Shown: positions 23,800 through 36,008, numbered from the stretch's first letter. The stretch: DNA of 64,000 nucleotides from Dastarcus helophoroides (GCA_028583605.1 CM053326.1:2341445-2405444); one strand, 5' to 3'. Notes: generated by a model from the letters alone, not told the origin. Made by a program: numbers and translations.

Positions 23800-24960
23800 G
23801 GCATAATATTTCTTATACAAACGTTTTAACATATATTTACTGGTATCTATTTTTCATGCCACACATTCCTACATCTAATACCAGAGACTAAATCTAATTC
23901 TAAAACATTTTACTGGTGAAACAAGTGTATTTTATTTACTTCATAATAAAGAGACATTTTAAACGAATAATAGCGAGATTACATACACATTGAATAAGCC
24001 AAAGCCGTAGAAGAGTACAATAAAGATAAGTTGTTAGCATAACATGCCAGCTGAAGAGTGTCTTTATTTTGGTATCGATGCCAAACATAAACGTTTGTTT
24101 GATTGTTGGCTCGTGGCCAACAAATTTTCATTTCCCTTCGACGTGACGTTTATTTCGAATGCCAACCTCTCTCGAACATATTTATTGACGTGCTCCATCT
24201 ACCGAGGCATCAGCATGACTACTAAACTTTCAAACGTTTCATAAGATTTTTATTGATTCTATTAACACATACATAAAGTTCCGTCCCTGAATTGTAAAAT
24301 TGAGTTTAATTTAAGAAATTTGATCTTTAACTAACAACAGTGCACGATGTTTTCCTATTTCACAAAATGTTGCGTGTTGCAAACTTGGTCATTTGTGCTT
24401 TATTGAATGCACCGTAGCTGCATGAGTGACATATAGTTACATAGTCTTTAAAAATACTAATTATACTAAAAGTTTGTAATACTTAACATATATGTTTATG
24501 AACTTAATAACTGGATCTATTACATACATATTCTACAAAAGGACTGTGAGAAATGTATATTTGCTTAATAACCAGTCAAACTAGTGTCAGTTTTTAATAT
24601 ATTGATACATATTTAATTAAATTGTGTGGTTCATCTTTCGGTAATCCAATTAGCTTCTTAAGCACATTAATCGAATGCATTAGCAAGTGTATCCTCGTCA
24701 TGTTTACTTTAATCGCAAAGTTTAGGTGTTGAACAGAGACTAGTGTTGAAGTAGAATATTCGACTGTTTTTGCACATTGGAAATTCGGGAAGTTTCAAAA
24801 TATACACGGGAAGATTCAAATTTTATAACTAAATTCAAGAGAAAATTCTTGAAAATTTAAAATATATTTAAAATGTTGATAATTTAAAGTTTGATATTTT
24901 GGAAAACAAAAATAGAAAGTTATTGATATAAAAAATGTCATAATTTCGAGTTGTTGCTTT
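23800..24960. other. Probable single-copy non-coding DNA
   Basis: No element or convincing exon is seen. A 66-codon frame at 24044-24244 has no recognisable features. Confidence 0.35.
24106..24120. promoter_or_regulatory. Full NFI palindrome TTGGC(N5)GCCAA
   Basis: The sequence is TTGGCTCGTGGCCAA, with the dyad extending to TTGTTGGC/GCCAACAA (24103-24123). It matches the full nuclear factor I consensus exactly, but could equally be a short chance hairpin. Confidence 0.3.
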
Positions 24961-24968
24961 ATCAATAT

Positions 24969-25301
24969 TGTAACGAAATGTAATTATGGAATTTAGGATG
25001 TAAGGAAATTTTCTAGTAAGATCTGACAAGGGAAAGCGGCCGCGATAATAAGCAAACGGCAGATAAGCGTTCCAGAAATTTCGGCAAACGATAAGCCTTA
25101 TCTGCTGAAAACTTCTAGAACCCGGACCAGTGATCTATATAAAGGGGGTCCGGTTGGCTTTCCCTCAGTCAGAAGTCAGTGTAGTTAGTGAGTAGTTAAA
25201 AGTGAGTTAATTATTTAGTTGTAGTGTTCCGAGTTTAGTTTGGGAATAAAGTGGTTATAATTCAAGGCGTAATAATCATTTTGAACCGATAGCCCGCAAC
25301 A
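24969..25301 (+). repeat. 5' LTR of a gypsy-type retrotransposon
   Basis: This 333-bp LTR begins TGTAACGAAATG and ends CCCGCAACA. It carries a TATA box TATATAAA (25136-25143), an arthropod initiator TCAGT at 25165-25169 with the A 31 bases downstream, and a polyadenylation signal AATAAA at about 25244. Two bases after the LTR lies TGGTGTCAGAAGCGG, a primer-binding site of the type complementary to a tRNA 3' end (possibly tRNA-Leu). A diverged solo copy is present at 37592-37950. Confidence 0.85.
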
Positions 25302-25985
25302 GCTGGTGTCAGAAGCGGAATTAGTTGTGGATTGTGCATTTATTTCTCGGACGAATTTGAGCGAGACGCGGACGCTATTCACTGTTGAATAGTTTATACG
25401 GGGCGCAAGTAAAATCTTGAACGCTTTATGGAAACGAAATTAAAATCGGTCAAAATGGATCAAGAATTGCAAGCGATATTAGCAACGATGAAAGACTAAG
25501 AAGAACAGCGACTTCTTGCCAAGGATTGATGACACCCTAACAACCTTGTCTGGGTCTACAAACAAAGGTGATCTTCGGGAGGGAACTACGACTTCCCTGT
25601 GACTTGGTGTTTGGATCACCAAGGGATACCCCCAGAGAGACGATGGGTTTTGTAGATGGCTTGAGGGAAGCGATATTGGAGACACATATCTTGGTTCGGA
25701 CAAAGATCACCTTGGCAATGGACCGGATGAAGACGAGATATGACGTGAATGCCAACCATGGTGGTTTCAGTGAGGGAGAATTGGTATGGCTATACGACCC
25801 TCAGCGAAGGAAAGGAGTTTCGCCGAAGTTTACGCCATCTTAGGAAGGGCTGTACAAAGTGCTGAAGAGGATCAACGACTTGGTATATAGGATCCAACGT
25901 AGTCCCAGGACTAAGATGAAAGTGGTACACCTGAACAGACTGTGCAAGTGTAGTGGCGAAAGGGCATTAACAAGGTGGGACTTTA
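25302..25985 (+). pseudogene. Internally deleted gypsy element: gag start joined to integrase end
   Basis: After the leader, a short frame from 25429 (METKLKSVKMDQELQAILAT) looks like the start of gag but stops at 25497. The sequence then jumps to the C-terminal end of an integrase: IFGRELRLPCDLVFGSPRDT, NHGGFSEGELVWLYDPQRRK, YKVLKRINDLVYRIQ, TKMKVVHLNRLC. This GRELrLP to VHLnRL stretch is characteristic of Ty3/gypsy integrases. Protease, reverse transcriptase, RNase H and the integrase catalytic core are missing, as is the 3' LTR. A stop interrupts the remnant at about 25841. This is a dead deletion derivative. Confidence 0.8.
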
Positions 25986-25989
25986 CTGC

Positions 25990-26570
25990 TGTTTTTCTAC
26001 TGATTCGATGCAGCTTCGTGTTTAAAATAAAATAGCTATGACAAAATTTTGAAATTTGTAAAATTTTGGACTTGTAAGCAGATTTAATGTCACGATACTG
26101 ACTCCGGCCGTGGAAGCCTTCATTATTAGAAAAACGTAAGAATGCTTAGCCAACCACAATCATTACTTCTCACCGCAGATGATCATCACTAGCAATACTA
26201 CGCGGGGGCTTGTCTTTTGGCTGAAGGTTGATTCACTATTCCACACAATTTATTTATGTCATACAAGGATCACTTTGAGCTTCAATGATGTAAACGTTCT
26301 TCACAAGCATTAACATTCAATCCAATTTTGGTTTGACACCCACCTGTGCTTTGTATGCATGGTATTGAAGGATGGCATACATCGTGTGATGTTCAGAAAC
26401 ATAGCTCATAATTAAAACCTTAACAACTTCAATAAGTTTGATTCAAAGATTTACTTTCATCAAGGTAGTAACTGTCGAAACCAACTCTGATGTTACATCG
26501 TGATTTGTTTAAATAAATGATAAATATCATGACTATCATCCTCCCTAGCGCACTGATAGGGTGTTTCTTT
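25990..26570. other. Non-coding DNA
   Basis: Nothing firm is recognised. The string ACTCCGGCCGTGGAAGCCTTC near 26100 resembles the tail of the foldback at 57515-57663 and may be a remnant of that family. Confidence 0.3.
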
Positions 26571-27473
26571 TTACAAACCAGTGGCGGCCAGTGCTAAGGT
26601 TTGCAGGTTTGCGCAACCTCCAAAAAAACGCTGGGATAAAAAAGAAAGTAAATTGTTCTTTATGTTGTTTATTTTAGTTATTGATAACAGATTTATGGTT
26701 ACCAAACATACTGTTAACTATAGCGGATTCCGCCGATTCGTAAGCGGATTCCGCCGATTCGTAAGGGTTTGACGACATTATTGGGTCCATGGTTTGCAAA
26801 GTTTGCAGGCTAGGCTGCAAACCTTGCTTTACACATATGCACCTGCGCCTTAACTCATATTTTGTTCACTTAAAATACTTGCCCATAAGCAAGCCTTAGG
26901 TTGTACTTGTGGGTGCAAACCAAATATTGATTCGTTATTATAATCTGCAGTGGAGGCTAGTAGCTAAAACTAGAGGGGGTGCTGCGACGGCGTTTGTGTT
27001 AAAATTGTGTAAAAGCTAATTAGTTCAAAAAATTAATAATATAAACCACCTCTGTTGCTTCCCAATGAACCTCCAATAGAAATCTCAACTTTAGGAAAAG
27101 TCGAAAATGCAAAATTTCGAGGAAAAATTGGAATTTTGTGATTAAATAATGAATTTTGTCTGGTTTTTTAGAAAGTTTCCTGAGCTTGAAATATATAATT
27201 TTTAAAACGATATTTTTTTCTTTTTAAATATAAACTTTTTAAGAATTAAAACTCAAAATTAAAGAAATAGTAAGAAAAATTTCTATTTTTAAGATTGTTC
27301 GAATTTTTGAAACAAATTTCGAAAAAGAACTTGCAGTTCAATTAAAAATAAATTCCAAAAATGTGGATTTTAATTACAAAGGATCGACTTCAAGCTGAAA
27401 TATTTTTATTCTTCATGGTAGACCCTTATTAACCGGAAATATTATGTTTTTTTCAATTTATTTAACATTTCTT

Positions 27474-27588
27474 TTTTAAAAATATAAAAAAGAAGAAAAA
27501 TAAAGAAATTTTAACATGAATAGACGTTTCATCATCAATTTACTGTGTTAAAATTTCTTTATTTTTCTTCTTTTTTATATTTTTAAAA
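27474..27588. repeat. 43-bp perfect inverted repeat with a 29-base loop
   Basis: 27474-27516 and 27546-27588 are perfect reverse complements. The loop (27517-27545) read on the minus strand contains TTGATGATGAAACGTC, resembling a hammerhead core that lacks stem II. Position and shape resemble the Penelope-like foldbacks elsewhere in the window. Confidence 0.85.
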
Positions 27589-27639
27589 AATTTTTTTATT
27601 TTTAAGTATTTCTTCCTCATTGTTCCCTTTCCATGTTAT

Positions 27640-27686
27640 GCACTGCTGACGAGCTCAAATGAGAGCGAAACATCGATGTCCAGTGC
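27640..27686 (+). ncRNA. Hammerhead ribozyme, type I, short stem III
   Basis: All conserved core bases are present in order. Stem I 5' strand GCACTG (27640-27645) is followed by the core CTGACGA (27646-27652). Stem II is GCTC/GAGC (27653-27656 with 27663-27666, loop AAATGA). GAAA follows at 27667-27670. Stem III ACAT/ATGT (27670-27673 with 27676-27679) is very short. The cleavage base C is at 27680, with stem I 3' strand CAGTGC (27681-27686), fully paired with the 5' strand. Predicted cleavage is after C27680 in the context GTC. Type I hammerheads with minimal stem III are known from Penelope-like retroelements and related repeats, where they may act as dimers. The surroundings are repetitive and non-coding. 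Confidence 0.85.
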
Positions 27687-30600
27687 TACAACCTTTTTTA
27701 TGTATTTTTATATTTCTTAAATTATCAAAACATCAAAAAATTTTTATTTTTTTCATATCTAATTTTTGGTCTCCTATTTTTCATTATTCCTATTCTATGT
27801 AAAATAAACTAACCTCTTAATTTGTAAACTGTCATGAAGTGACGTTTTTAATAAATTTAAATATCACGTAGTCGCATTTCAAAAATTGTTTAGAAAATTG
27901 TCAACAAATCATAAAAAAATTTAAATATTTCCAAACTGGGCCGAAGAAATGTTAAATAAATTAAAAAAAACTGAAATATTTTATCTCTGAAGCTTCTCTG
28001 GTAACTTCAAAATCACTAGAAAAAATTTAAGTTAGAACATTAAATTGTCAATTAATTTTTTAAAAGATTTTTACTTTTTTTAATTTTGAAATGTCTACTT
28101 TTCTAGAAATGTTGACTCATTTTTGAAAGTTTCAATAATTCCTACTTTAAAAGTCGAAATTTTGAAAATATATTTGACAATTAATTTATATTTAAAAATT
28201 GTTTTTTTTTCATTGATTCCGACATTGCTATTTTTTCAAAAATATTATGTAAAAATAACAAATTTCAACTTTTTTCTTGAAATGTAGTCCGCCTTTTCTC
28301 CAAATTTTGAGCTTAATCTTTAAATTTTGATCTATTTTTTAACGAAATTTGACGGACTTGACAATTCCGGGAATAAATTTAACAAATAAAAATAACAGTT
28401 CTAGAAAAATTGGAAATTTCGATTTAAAATTTTCTTTGGTTCTATAATAGTGGTAAGTTTTTTTTAGCGAAATATCAAATCGCAAAAAGTTGAAATTTAG
28501 AAGGTTTATGTTTCTTGAAATTCAATATTTTTCTCACAATTTAATATTTTTCTCAAAATTCTAATTTTTTCTGAAAATTCAATATTTTTGTCAAAATTGA
28601 AAACTTTTTTTAATTTCTTCGTTTTTCCCAAATTGTTGACATTTTTGGAGAAACTTCATGGTTTTTTCTGAACATTTTTTGTTAAAATTTCTATATAAAG
28701 AATACATGAAAGCAATTACTTAACACGTACTTAATCGATTTTAAAAATGTTAACCCCAAACGGGGTGAAAAAGGATATTTAACTGAACATTAAAATTTAA
28801 AATTTTCTTTTACAAGCCAAAAATTGGGTTTTGAAAAACAATTTTGTTCGAACAAGGCAACATTTAAAAAGTCGAAATTTTCGAAAACCTGAAAAAAAAT
28901 TTCGAAACAAGACGCATTTTTAAGTCCTAAGGGGATGACAAACGGTATTATTGAATATTAAAAGATGTCGCCACTTTCTAAAATAATTTTTGCTCAACAA
29001 GACAAAATTTTGAAATGTCGAAATTTCCAAAAAAAATTGAAAATTTCGATAGTTAACATTTTGAAAAAACTGTAATGTTTTAAAAAAGACCCTTTTTAAA
29101 AATTTCGACTTTTTAAACAAAAAACGGGTCTTATTTTTTAAATCAGGACGAAATTTTAAAAAAGGTCCAAATTTAAAAAAAAAATCGAAATTAAAAAAAA
29201 AATTTTCAAATAAAAGTCGAAATTTAAAAAAAGAGCCGAAATTTCGAAAATAAGTTGTAGCTTTCAAAAAAAAAGTCCTTTCAAAAGAAAAATCAAAACT
29301 TCGAGATCGAAAATTTAAAAAATAACTGGAATTTTTAATAAAAATGAAAATCATCAAAAATCAAAATTTTCCATATGTTGGAAAATCGAAATTTTCCAAA
29401 TTTTGGTAAATCGAAATTGTCCAAAATTTGGAAAAAACGCCACATCAGAATAGTTGAAATTAACCGGAAAAAATCAAACTTTTCAAAAAGGTCAAAATTT
29501 TGAAAGATTCAACTCTTAAAAAAAGTTTAAATTTCCACAAAAAGTAAGTATTTACGAAAGCAGTAGGTTTTCAAAACAGTAATATTTTTGTAAATGTCTA
29601 AATTGTCAAAAAAAGTTAAAATTGGGAGAACAAATCAAATATTTGAAAAACGGTCAAATTTCAAAAAATAAATTGTAAAATGCGGAAGTTTTTGAGGTTG
29701 ACATTTTGCAATTAAATCGAAAATGTCAGAAGTGTCGAAATTCTCACAAAATATCAAAATTTCTAGGAACATGCGAACGAAATTCTTAACAAAAGTGGAA
29801 ATTTTCGAATGAAGTCAAAATTCTGAAATAGGTCAACATTTTAAAAGATTCCAATTTTCGTAGAAAGAAAATCGAAATTTCGAGAAAAAATTTGAAATAT
29901 CTGTACAAAAAAGTCGAAATTTTAGGAAAATAATTCATCGGTTATTTGTTTTTTTAAAGAAAAATATCAAAATGCGGAAGCAATGGAAAATTTTCCTAAC
30001 ATTTCTTGGTTTCTTTCCAAAACTTTGACATTTTTACAGAAATGGAGGGATTTTTTTCTAAAAGTTGTTAGTCAAAATTATAAAATAAACTTTAAACTGT
30101 CAATATGCCGTGGAGAACCTAACATTTTTAAAGCAAATTAGAGGAACATAAAAAATTAGAAGTTGAAATTTCCAGAAAAATTTTAAGAGCAAAATTTGCT
30201 GGAAAAGTAGTTTTGAGAAAATTTATTGGCATAATATATTTAGGAAAATAAAAACTTTCCCAACAAAAAAAAAATGAAAATATTAGAAAAAAATAAAAAA
30301 TTTTCTACAATATAGTAGAAATTGCAAAATCAGGTAAAAACGGGAAGATTTGGTATTATTTTTTTCAGAGAAATAACAAAATGCGAGAAGAGTTGAATTT
30401 AGATTGCTTCTTGAAATTTTCATTAGTTTCCCAACATTTTGACACTTTTAGAGAAATTTAACCTTTTTTTTCAAAATTTCAATTCTTTCTAGAAATATTA
30501 ATTTCTTTATCAAAAGATTTAGAAAAATTAATTTTTGAAAATGCGTTTCTCATGAACATTAGAAATAAAATAGATTTTAGAAAGAAAGATGAAATTTTTA

Positions 30601-31001
30601 CAAAAGAAATCAGAGAAAATTTAAAATTTCTATAAAAACGTGTTAAGGAAAAGTTTTCAAAAAAAACCAACTGTTTGAGAAAAAAACTGAAAAGCTGAAT
30701 TGGGGGTGCTGCAGTTACTCAGTGCATATACGCGAGCCGCCACTGATAATCTGTCATCGGTCAATGTTGCGAGTCTTCAAACACAAATAAAAATGAATTC
30801 AGTGCAAAGTTTAATTGCACAGCCATTCTGTAACCGATCTATGTCGAAAAAACTGGAAATTAAGCGACGTGGATGACCTATTCCAGACTTAAATATTGTG
30901 TAGACCGTGTTTTGTAAAAAGCGAAGTTTTAACAGAAATAGTTCGCGAAGCTAAAGCAGTACCTATGTGACATTGTTATTTGCTAAGCTAAAGAACGATT
31001 C

Positions 31002-31360
31002 AGCTTCACTGGCCATTTAATTGCAGCAACCTTATTTTTTTCTAAAAAGTTTAACCAACATAAAATCACTTTTCCCGAAAAGAATTTTAAAGAAACCGCT
31101 AAGGTTTATCAATTTTTTAATTTACAAAAACTAAGAGCTGAATTATCTGTAAATTACGAAACAGAAAAGTGTTAATCGGCTTTTGGTTTACTTGTACTCT
31201 ATAACATTATTTGAGAAAACAGTGAGCTTAGTGGAACTCTAAATCTTTTAAAAATCTTAATAACTATCCCAATGGCTTCTGCTGAAGCAAAGTGGTGCTT
31301 CTCCAGTCTGGAAAGAATACTTTTTAAAAAAATACATTATGCCAGGAAAGATTGTCTGCA
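31002..31360 (+). pseudogene. Transposase remnant of the outer hAT element
   Basis: 31002-31174 reads SFTGHLIAATLFFSKKFNQ and ETAKVYQFFNLQKLRAELSV up to a stop. After a frame change, about 31225-31360 reads LLKILITIPMASAEAKWCFS followed by SLERILFKKIHYARKDCLH. The latter corresponds to the hAT dimerisation region, where Pro-x-Ser-Ala-Glu precedes the final helices. The Glu of the catalytic triad may be the one in SAEAKW. Upstream catalytic Asp residues are not recognisable, either replaced or removed by the nested insertion. Confidence 0.7.
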
Positions 31361-31674
31361 TTAACGATGTCTTCAAAGAAAAGGACTTAATTTAAGGAAT
31401 ACTCGACTTCAGTAAAAAGTTACTGATAAATTTGCAGCTGCCAAAGATCCTCCGTCGTATGAACTTCCTCTTCTTTTTCTTTCTGTTTTTGGCGAATATA
31501 AAAAAAAGAGAATTTTAGCAATATACTATATATGTATAACATATATCAATTTAAAATCCTAAATATCTCTTAATTCCTCCAGCTTAATTTAAAATTTCCA
31601 GTTTCGGCACATTTTTGCAAATGTCTCTTTGCAACCCCCAAATTTTATTAGCACCAGCCGCCACTGTTACAAAC

Positions 31675-32967
31675 TGTCAGTGTGTTCGCTTTGTCTGCGA
31701 TACGTCTTTCGTAAAGCCTTCTACATCTCAAAAATAGTAATTCTTCCAATTTGTAAAACAACGTTATGATAGGTGAACTTTTCAAGGCACTATTAACGTG
31801 TTGTCTGTCTCATGAAAGAGTCGTTTTAAAAGCTAGCCGTTAACGATTTAGTGAAAGATTTCAACATCTATTTAAAGATGAAGATCAATACCAAAATGAT
31901 TGATGATAGCTTGAACTACTTTATTGGTTTTTAAATCGAGCCAATTTGAAATGCTTCATGTTTCATATTGAATGTAGTTATAGTGTTACAATAAATAAAT
32001 CGCAGGTGATTGTGCCAGCCAACACTTAGAAATATGAGTCTAGTATCGCGATACCAAATTATTTATTACGTAGTTATTTACTGGCATCGGAAACATTGTA
32101 GCATGCACGAATGTATGCCGTATTTACGGAGCAGCCGAGTAATTTAATAAGAAGTCTCCGATTGGCATAAAGAGGCATGCTCGAGCTGCATAGGGTGGAG
32201 GAGGGCAATGAATGTATTGCAATCGTCTCCACCAGCCAACGCTTGCTTGGCACGAAGTCTTTTCCGAGCTAGCGCCCCCTACGTGAAGTTGCAATATCAT
32301 ACAACGCGGCTATAGTTCTTGCAAGCTTGCGACCACCAGTTTGTCTCTGTCAACGCGTAATTAGTTTTACTTCTTTTCCACTTACTGCTACATTATTCAG
32401 ATTGTTATAAACAGATTCTCTCGACTACTAGGCTAAATCGCCGTGAAAATATACTTTAGCAGGAAATGAGTTAATTTTCAACTTTGCATAGGGCTTCTCG
32501 TTATTTGCCTTTAATGGACACGTCCACGCAAAATATCGATAATTTTTCTCGTCGTCTAGGGAAATTTTTTACGTTTATGATTGCACGATTTATATCTTGA
32601 TCTGAACACCGAAATTGTACGCTTGACATTTTAGCGTGACAACAATTAATCTTTAATGTTTCTCTAGAAATAAATTAACTTAATATAACAAATTCTTTTG
32701 TCAAAGGGATAGTACACATCAGTTTTACAAAATCTGTAATCTTATTAAAAACATAGACTCGAAAATACTTTCATTGGAAAATGTTCGCAGGAAGTGACAG
32801 CAGTCGTAGACAACTTTCTGTCCGATTTAATTAGGCTAGGGCCGACGAAGTGAGGCCAAAATCCACGGGACCTGAGTCTCCAACGGGGCCCCGACTTGTT
32901 TTTTTTCGTAAATAGTCAAGAAGCAGTATTAATTTGATAATACGTCATTCAGTCGAAATAGTGCAAC
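31675..32967. other. Probable single-copy non-coding DNA
   Basis: No transposon or gene is recognised. 32110-32400 is the least AT-rich part and contains the CTCF-like site below. Confidence 0.35.
32271..32285 (-). promoter_or_regulatory. CTCF-like motif
   Basis: The minus strand reads CACGTAGGGGGCGCT and fits 13 of 15 positions of CCASYAGRKGGCRSY, including the whole AGGGGGCGC core. It lies in sequence that looks single-copy. Occupancy is unknown. Confidence 0.4.
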
Positions 32968-35737
32968 CAGGCCCGTAACCAGGGGGGGGCTAGGGGGCTG
33001 CAGCCCCCCCCCCGAAATTTTTTGGCTTCACACTAGATAGAACTGAACTTTCCAGATGTGCGACCTTTTTAAAAACCATTTTTAATGGATCATTTTGTTT
33101 TCGTACTGAAATGCAAGGATGTTTTATTTTTCAAATTTGGCGCCATTTCTTATTATTAGAGACCGAATTTTAAGCACAATCAAGTAAGGTAAAAAGGTGA
33201 GCAAAATGTTAAATTGGGCAGAAACGAAAAGCTAAAGAAGACACCAAAAAGGTAAAATACTCTAAAAAAACAGGCATTAACAGGTCAAAACGCACAATTA
33301 ACAAATAAAACATTTTGATATCTCAGTCGAAATTTAAAAAAAATAATAGATTTTAGGTTATACTCAGGATATTCAGAAGGAGTATAATATTTTCAAATGA
33401 AGAAGTTCTTAAAATTTCGAGTTCATTCTCGAATTTTCGCCCTAAATCTTGAAATTTTTACCTTAAACTCATTCGATTTTTTTCCAATATTTTGACATTT
33501 AAATTTGAGATTTCGTTTCTAGGAAAATTTAAACTTTTCTTGTAATTTCTTTTTTTTATTTGAAATTTCAGTCTTACGTTTTGAATTTTATTAAAATAAT
33601 GTTGAATTTGCAAGTTTTTCAAGCTTAAACTCCCTATTTTGAAAAAAAATTCAAATTTTAGGAAGAACTAGAAATTTATACAAGCGATTTTTCAAGATTT
33701 AACACTAAATTTTGAGAAAAACTTGGATTTTGTAATAATAGTTTTACAGTTTTAGAATTTAAAAAATTACGTTTTAAATTTTATTAAAATAATGTTGAAT
33801 TTGCAACTTTTTCAAGCTTAAACTCTCTATTTTGAAAAAAAATTCAAATTTTGAGAAGAATTGGAAATTTATACAAGCGATTTTTCTAGATTTATCACCA
33901 AATTTTGAGAAAAACTTGGATTTTGTAATAATAGTTTTACAGTTCTGGAATTCAAAAATTTAAATTTAAATTCGGTTTTTCAATAAAATTTTGAATGTTA
34001 GGCCCTTTACTAAAAAATCAAAATATCCTATCTGAGATTTCGTTTCTAGAAAAATTTAGACTTTTCTTGAAATTTTTTTTTTTTTTATTTGAAATTTCTG
34101 TTTTGAATTTTATTAATATAATGTTAAATTTGCAAGTTTTTCAAGATTAAACTCCCTATTTTGAAAAAAAATTCAAATTTTGGGAAAAACTAGAAATTTA
34201 TTCAAGCGATTTTTCGAGATTTAACGCTAAATTTTGAGAAAAACTTGGATTTTGTAATAATAGTTTTACAGTTTTAGAATTTAAAAAATTACGTTTTAAA
34301 TTTTATTAAAATAATGTTGAATTTGCAACTTTTTCAAGCTTAAACTCTCTATTTTGAAAAAAAATTCAAATTTTGAGAAGAATTGGAAATTTATACAAGC
34401 GATTTTTCTAGATTTATCACCAAATTTTGAGAAAAACTTGGATTTTGTAATAATAGTTTTACAGTTTTGGAATTCAAAAATTTAAATTTAAATTCGGTTT
34501 TTCAATAAAATTTTGAATGTTAGGCCTTTACTAAAAAATCAAAATCTCTTATAAGCCATTATTTTGAGAAGACATTTTTTAATAAGTTATTTTTATGAAT
34601 TTCTTCTATAATTTTTCTAACAAGGCGATTGAACTTTAAAAAAATGTCTAAAATTTCGATTCTTTTATAAATTTCGAGTTTTACAGAAAATTTGAGCATT
34701 TTTAGATTGAAATATTTAGAAATCTTTTAATAACTTTAACCCATCAGCTTAATTCGAAATTTTTAATTTTTTCAAAAAATTTTAACTTCATAATAGAAAA
34801 TTTCGAAATTTTTTGTCATGAAGTTGATTTGTTTATATTTCGACTACGATTTCGAAAATTCGACTTTTTCCTCCAAAATTTGAATTCCAAGTGAAAACTT
34901 CCAAAAAAATATTGAAATTTCTATCTTAGTTATCAAATTTCAACTTTAATTAAGAATTTATTGTACTTTTAATCACATTTCTATCTAAGTTTTCAAATTT
35001 CAACTTTAATTAAAAATTTATTGTACTTTTAATCACTTTTAAATTCATATTTTTAGAAAAACTTGATTTATAAAATGTTTACGACTTTTTACTACGCGTT
35101 TAAAAATGTCCAGATTAAAGTCGAAATTTAAAAAAAAAATGAGCTTAATGACTTTAGTTTATTTCTCAAAATGTTTACATTAGCACTAATTCAAAATTTA
35201 GACTTCTTCAGAATATTTGGACTTTCTTTCTAGATATTGAATTTATAGAAAATCTCCTGGCCATTTTGAGAAAGCACTAAAAGTTTCAGGCAATATAAGA
35301 GTTTATTTTTTAAATTTTGTTTCTAGACAAAATGTTGAGTGTTATTAGTTTTTGTTAATAGATTTTATCTTTTGGAAATGAGAGATTATTTTTTAGAAAA
35401 TTTTGACTTCAAACCTTTTTTTTTCAAAAATTATCGCTTTTTTTTTCTTCGGATTTAGAAAGTAATTCACAATGTCAACTTATTTCTAAAATTTCGAATT
35501 AAAAAAACTAAAAATTTTGAGTTGGAACAGGTCACATTAAGAAATAACATATCGTAATTTTGTTCGGAAATTCAAAATTTTTAAAAATGTTAATATTTTC
35601 GGAAATGTTTAATAATGAATTCTGGTTATTTTTAAGTATAAACACGGTCGTAATTAAACTTTTTCTAGAACAAGTTTGTCCACTCTAAATCTAGACTTTT
35701 CTAGACAAATACAAAAAACTCAAGATTAGGTTCAAAA
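32968..35737 (+). mobile_element. Truncated hAT-like element, inverted relative to 38970-42149
   Basis: It begins CAGGCCCGTAACCAGG followed by G- and C-runs, and is the reverse complement of 42149 down to about 39934 with moderate divergence. It stops at about 35737, where an I-clade LINE begins, so its other end is missing. It encodes nothing. It has a tandem duplication of about 527 bp (33507-34033 and 34034-34550) that the inverted partner shows only once. Confidence 0.82.
33507..34550. repeat. 527-bp tandem duplication inside the element
   Basis: Two units start at GAGATTTCG (33507 and 34034), and each contains two related sub-units of roughly 200 bases (for example around ATTACGTTTTAAATTTTATT). 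Confidence 0.75.
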
Positions 35738-35738
35738 T

Positions 35739-36008
35739 GCCTTCCAAAATGCCTTTTCTCAACGTAGCCATACAATCGCAGTATTATTCGATTTGGAGAA
35801 GGCATTTGACTTAACTTGGAGATTTGGAATATTACAAACACTTGATAACTGGGGGTTCAGAGAAAATATGATGTATTTTATAGAGCAATTTTTAAAGGAT
35901 CGGTACCTCAGAGTTAGGGTTTATAATTGCATTTCAGAAAAATATTCTCTTGAAAATGGTGTTCCTCAAGGTTCTACATTAGGTAACTCTTTTTGTTATC
36001 GCAGTAAA
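35739..36008 (+). pseudogene. I-clade LINE 1, reverse transcriptase core
   Basis: It reads AFSQRSHTIAVLFDLEKAFD, then FIEQFLKDRYLRVRVYNC and NGVPQGSTLGN. These are the DLEKAFD and GVPQGS blocks of LINE reverse transcriptases of the I/Jockey group. The frame stops at 36009-36011 and is followed by a short GATA microsatellite (36016-36049). Next comes SLYVDDLAIYRSN (about 36069-36110), holding the catalytic YVDD box in another frame. This is a 5'-truncated, inactivated copy. Confidence 0.75.

Larger units (their letters stand above)
27060..30700. repeat. AT-rich degenerate filler
   Basis: It uses the same GTCGAAATTTC and ATTTCGACTTTTT vocabulary as 1-960 and 7500-11760, mixed in both strand senses. 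It has no credible coding content. Confidence 0.75.
26940..30753. mobile_element. Nested non-autonomous hAT element, 8-bp duplication ATAATCTG
   Basis: ATAATCTG at 26940-26947 and 30746-30753 exactly flanks 26948-30745 (3798 bp). The ends CAGTGGAGGCTAG and GAGCCGCCACTG are related to those of the outer element. No transposase is found. The interior is AT-rich filler plus a foldback and a hammerhead motif at 27474-27686. Confidence 0.88.
26571..31674 (+). mobile_element. hAT transposon (outer), 8-bp duplication TTACAAAC
   Basis: TTACAAAC at 26571-26578 and 31667-31674 flanks a 5088-bp element that begins CAGTGGCGGCCAGTGCTAA and ends TTAGCACCAGCCGCCACTG. Ends and duplication length are typical of hAT. 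Transposase remnants occur on the + strand near the right end. A second hAT-type element (26948-30745) sits inside it. Confidence 0.9.

Noticed and set aside
24044..24244. 66-codon open frame
   Set aside because: No recognisable motif, splice context or repeat homology; too short to call.
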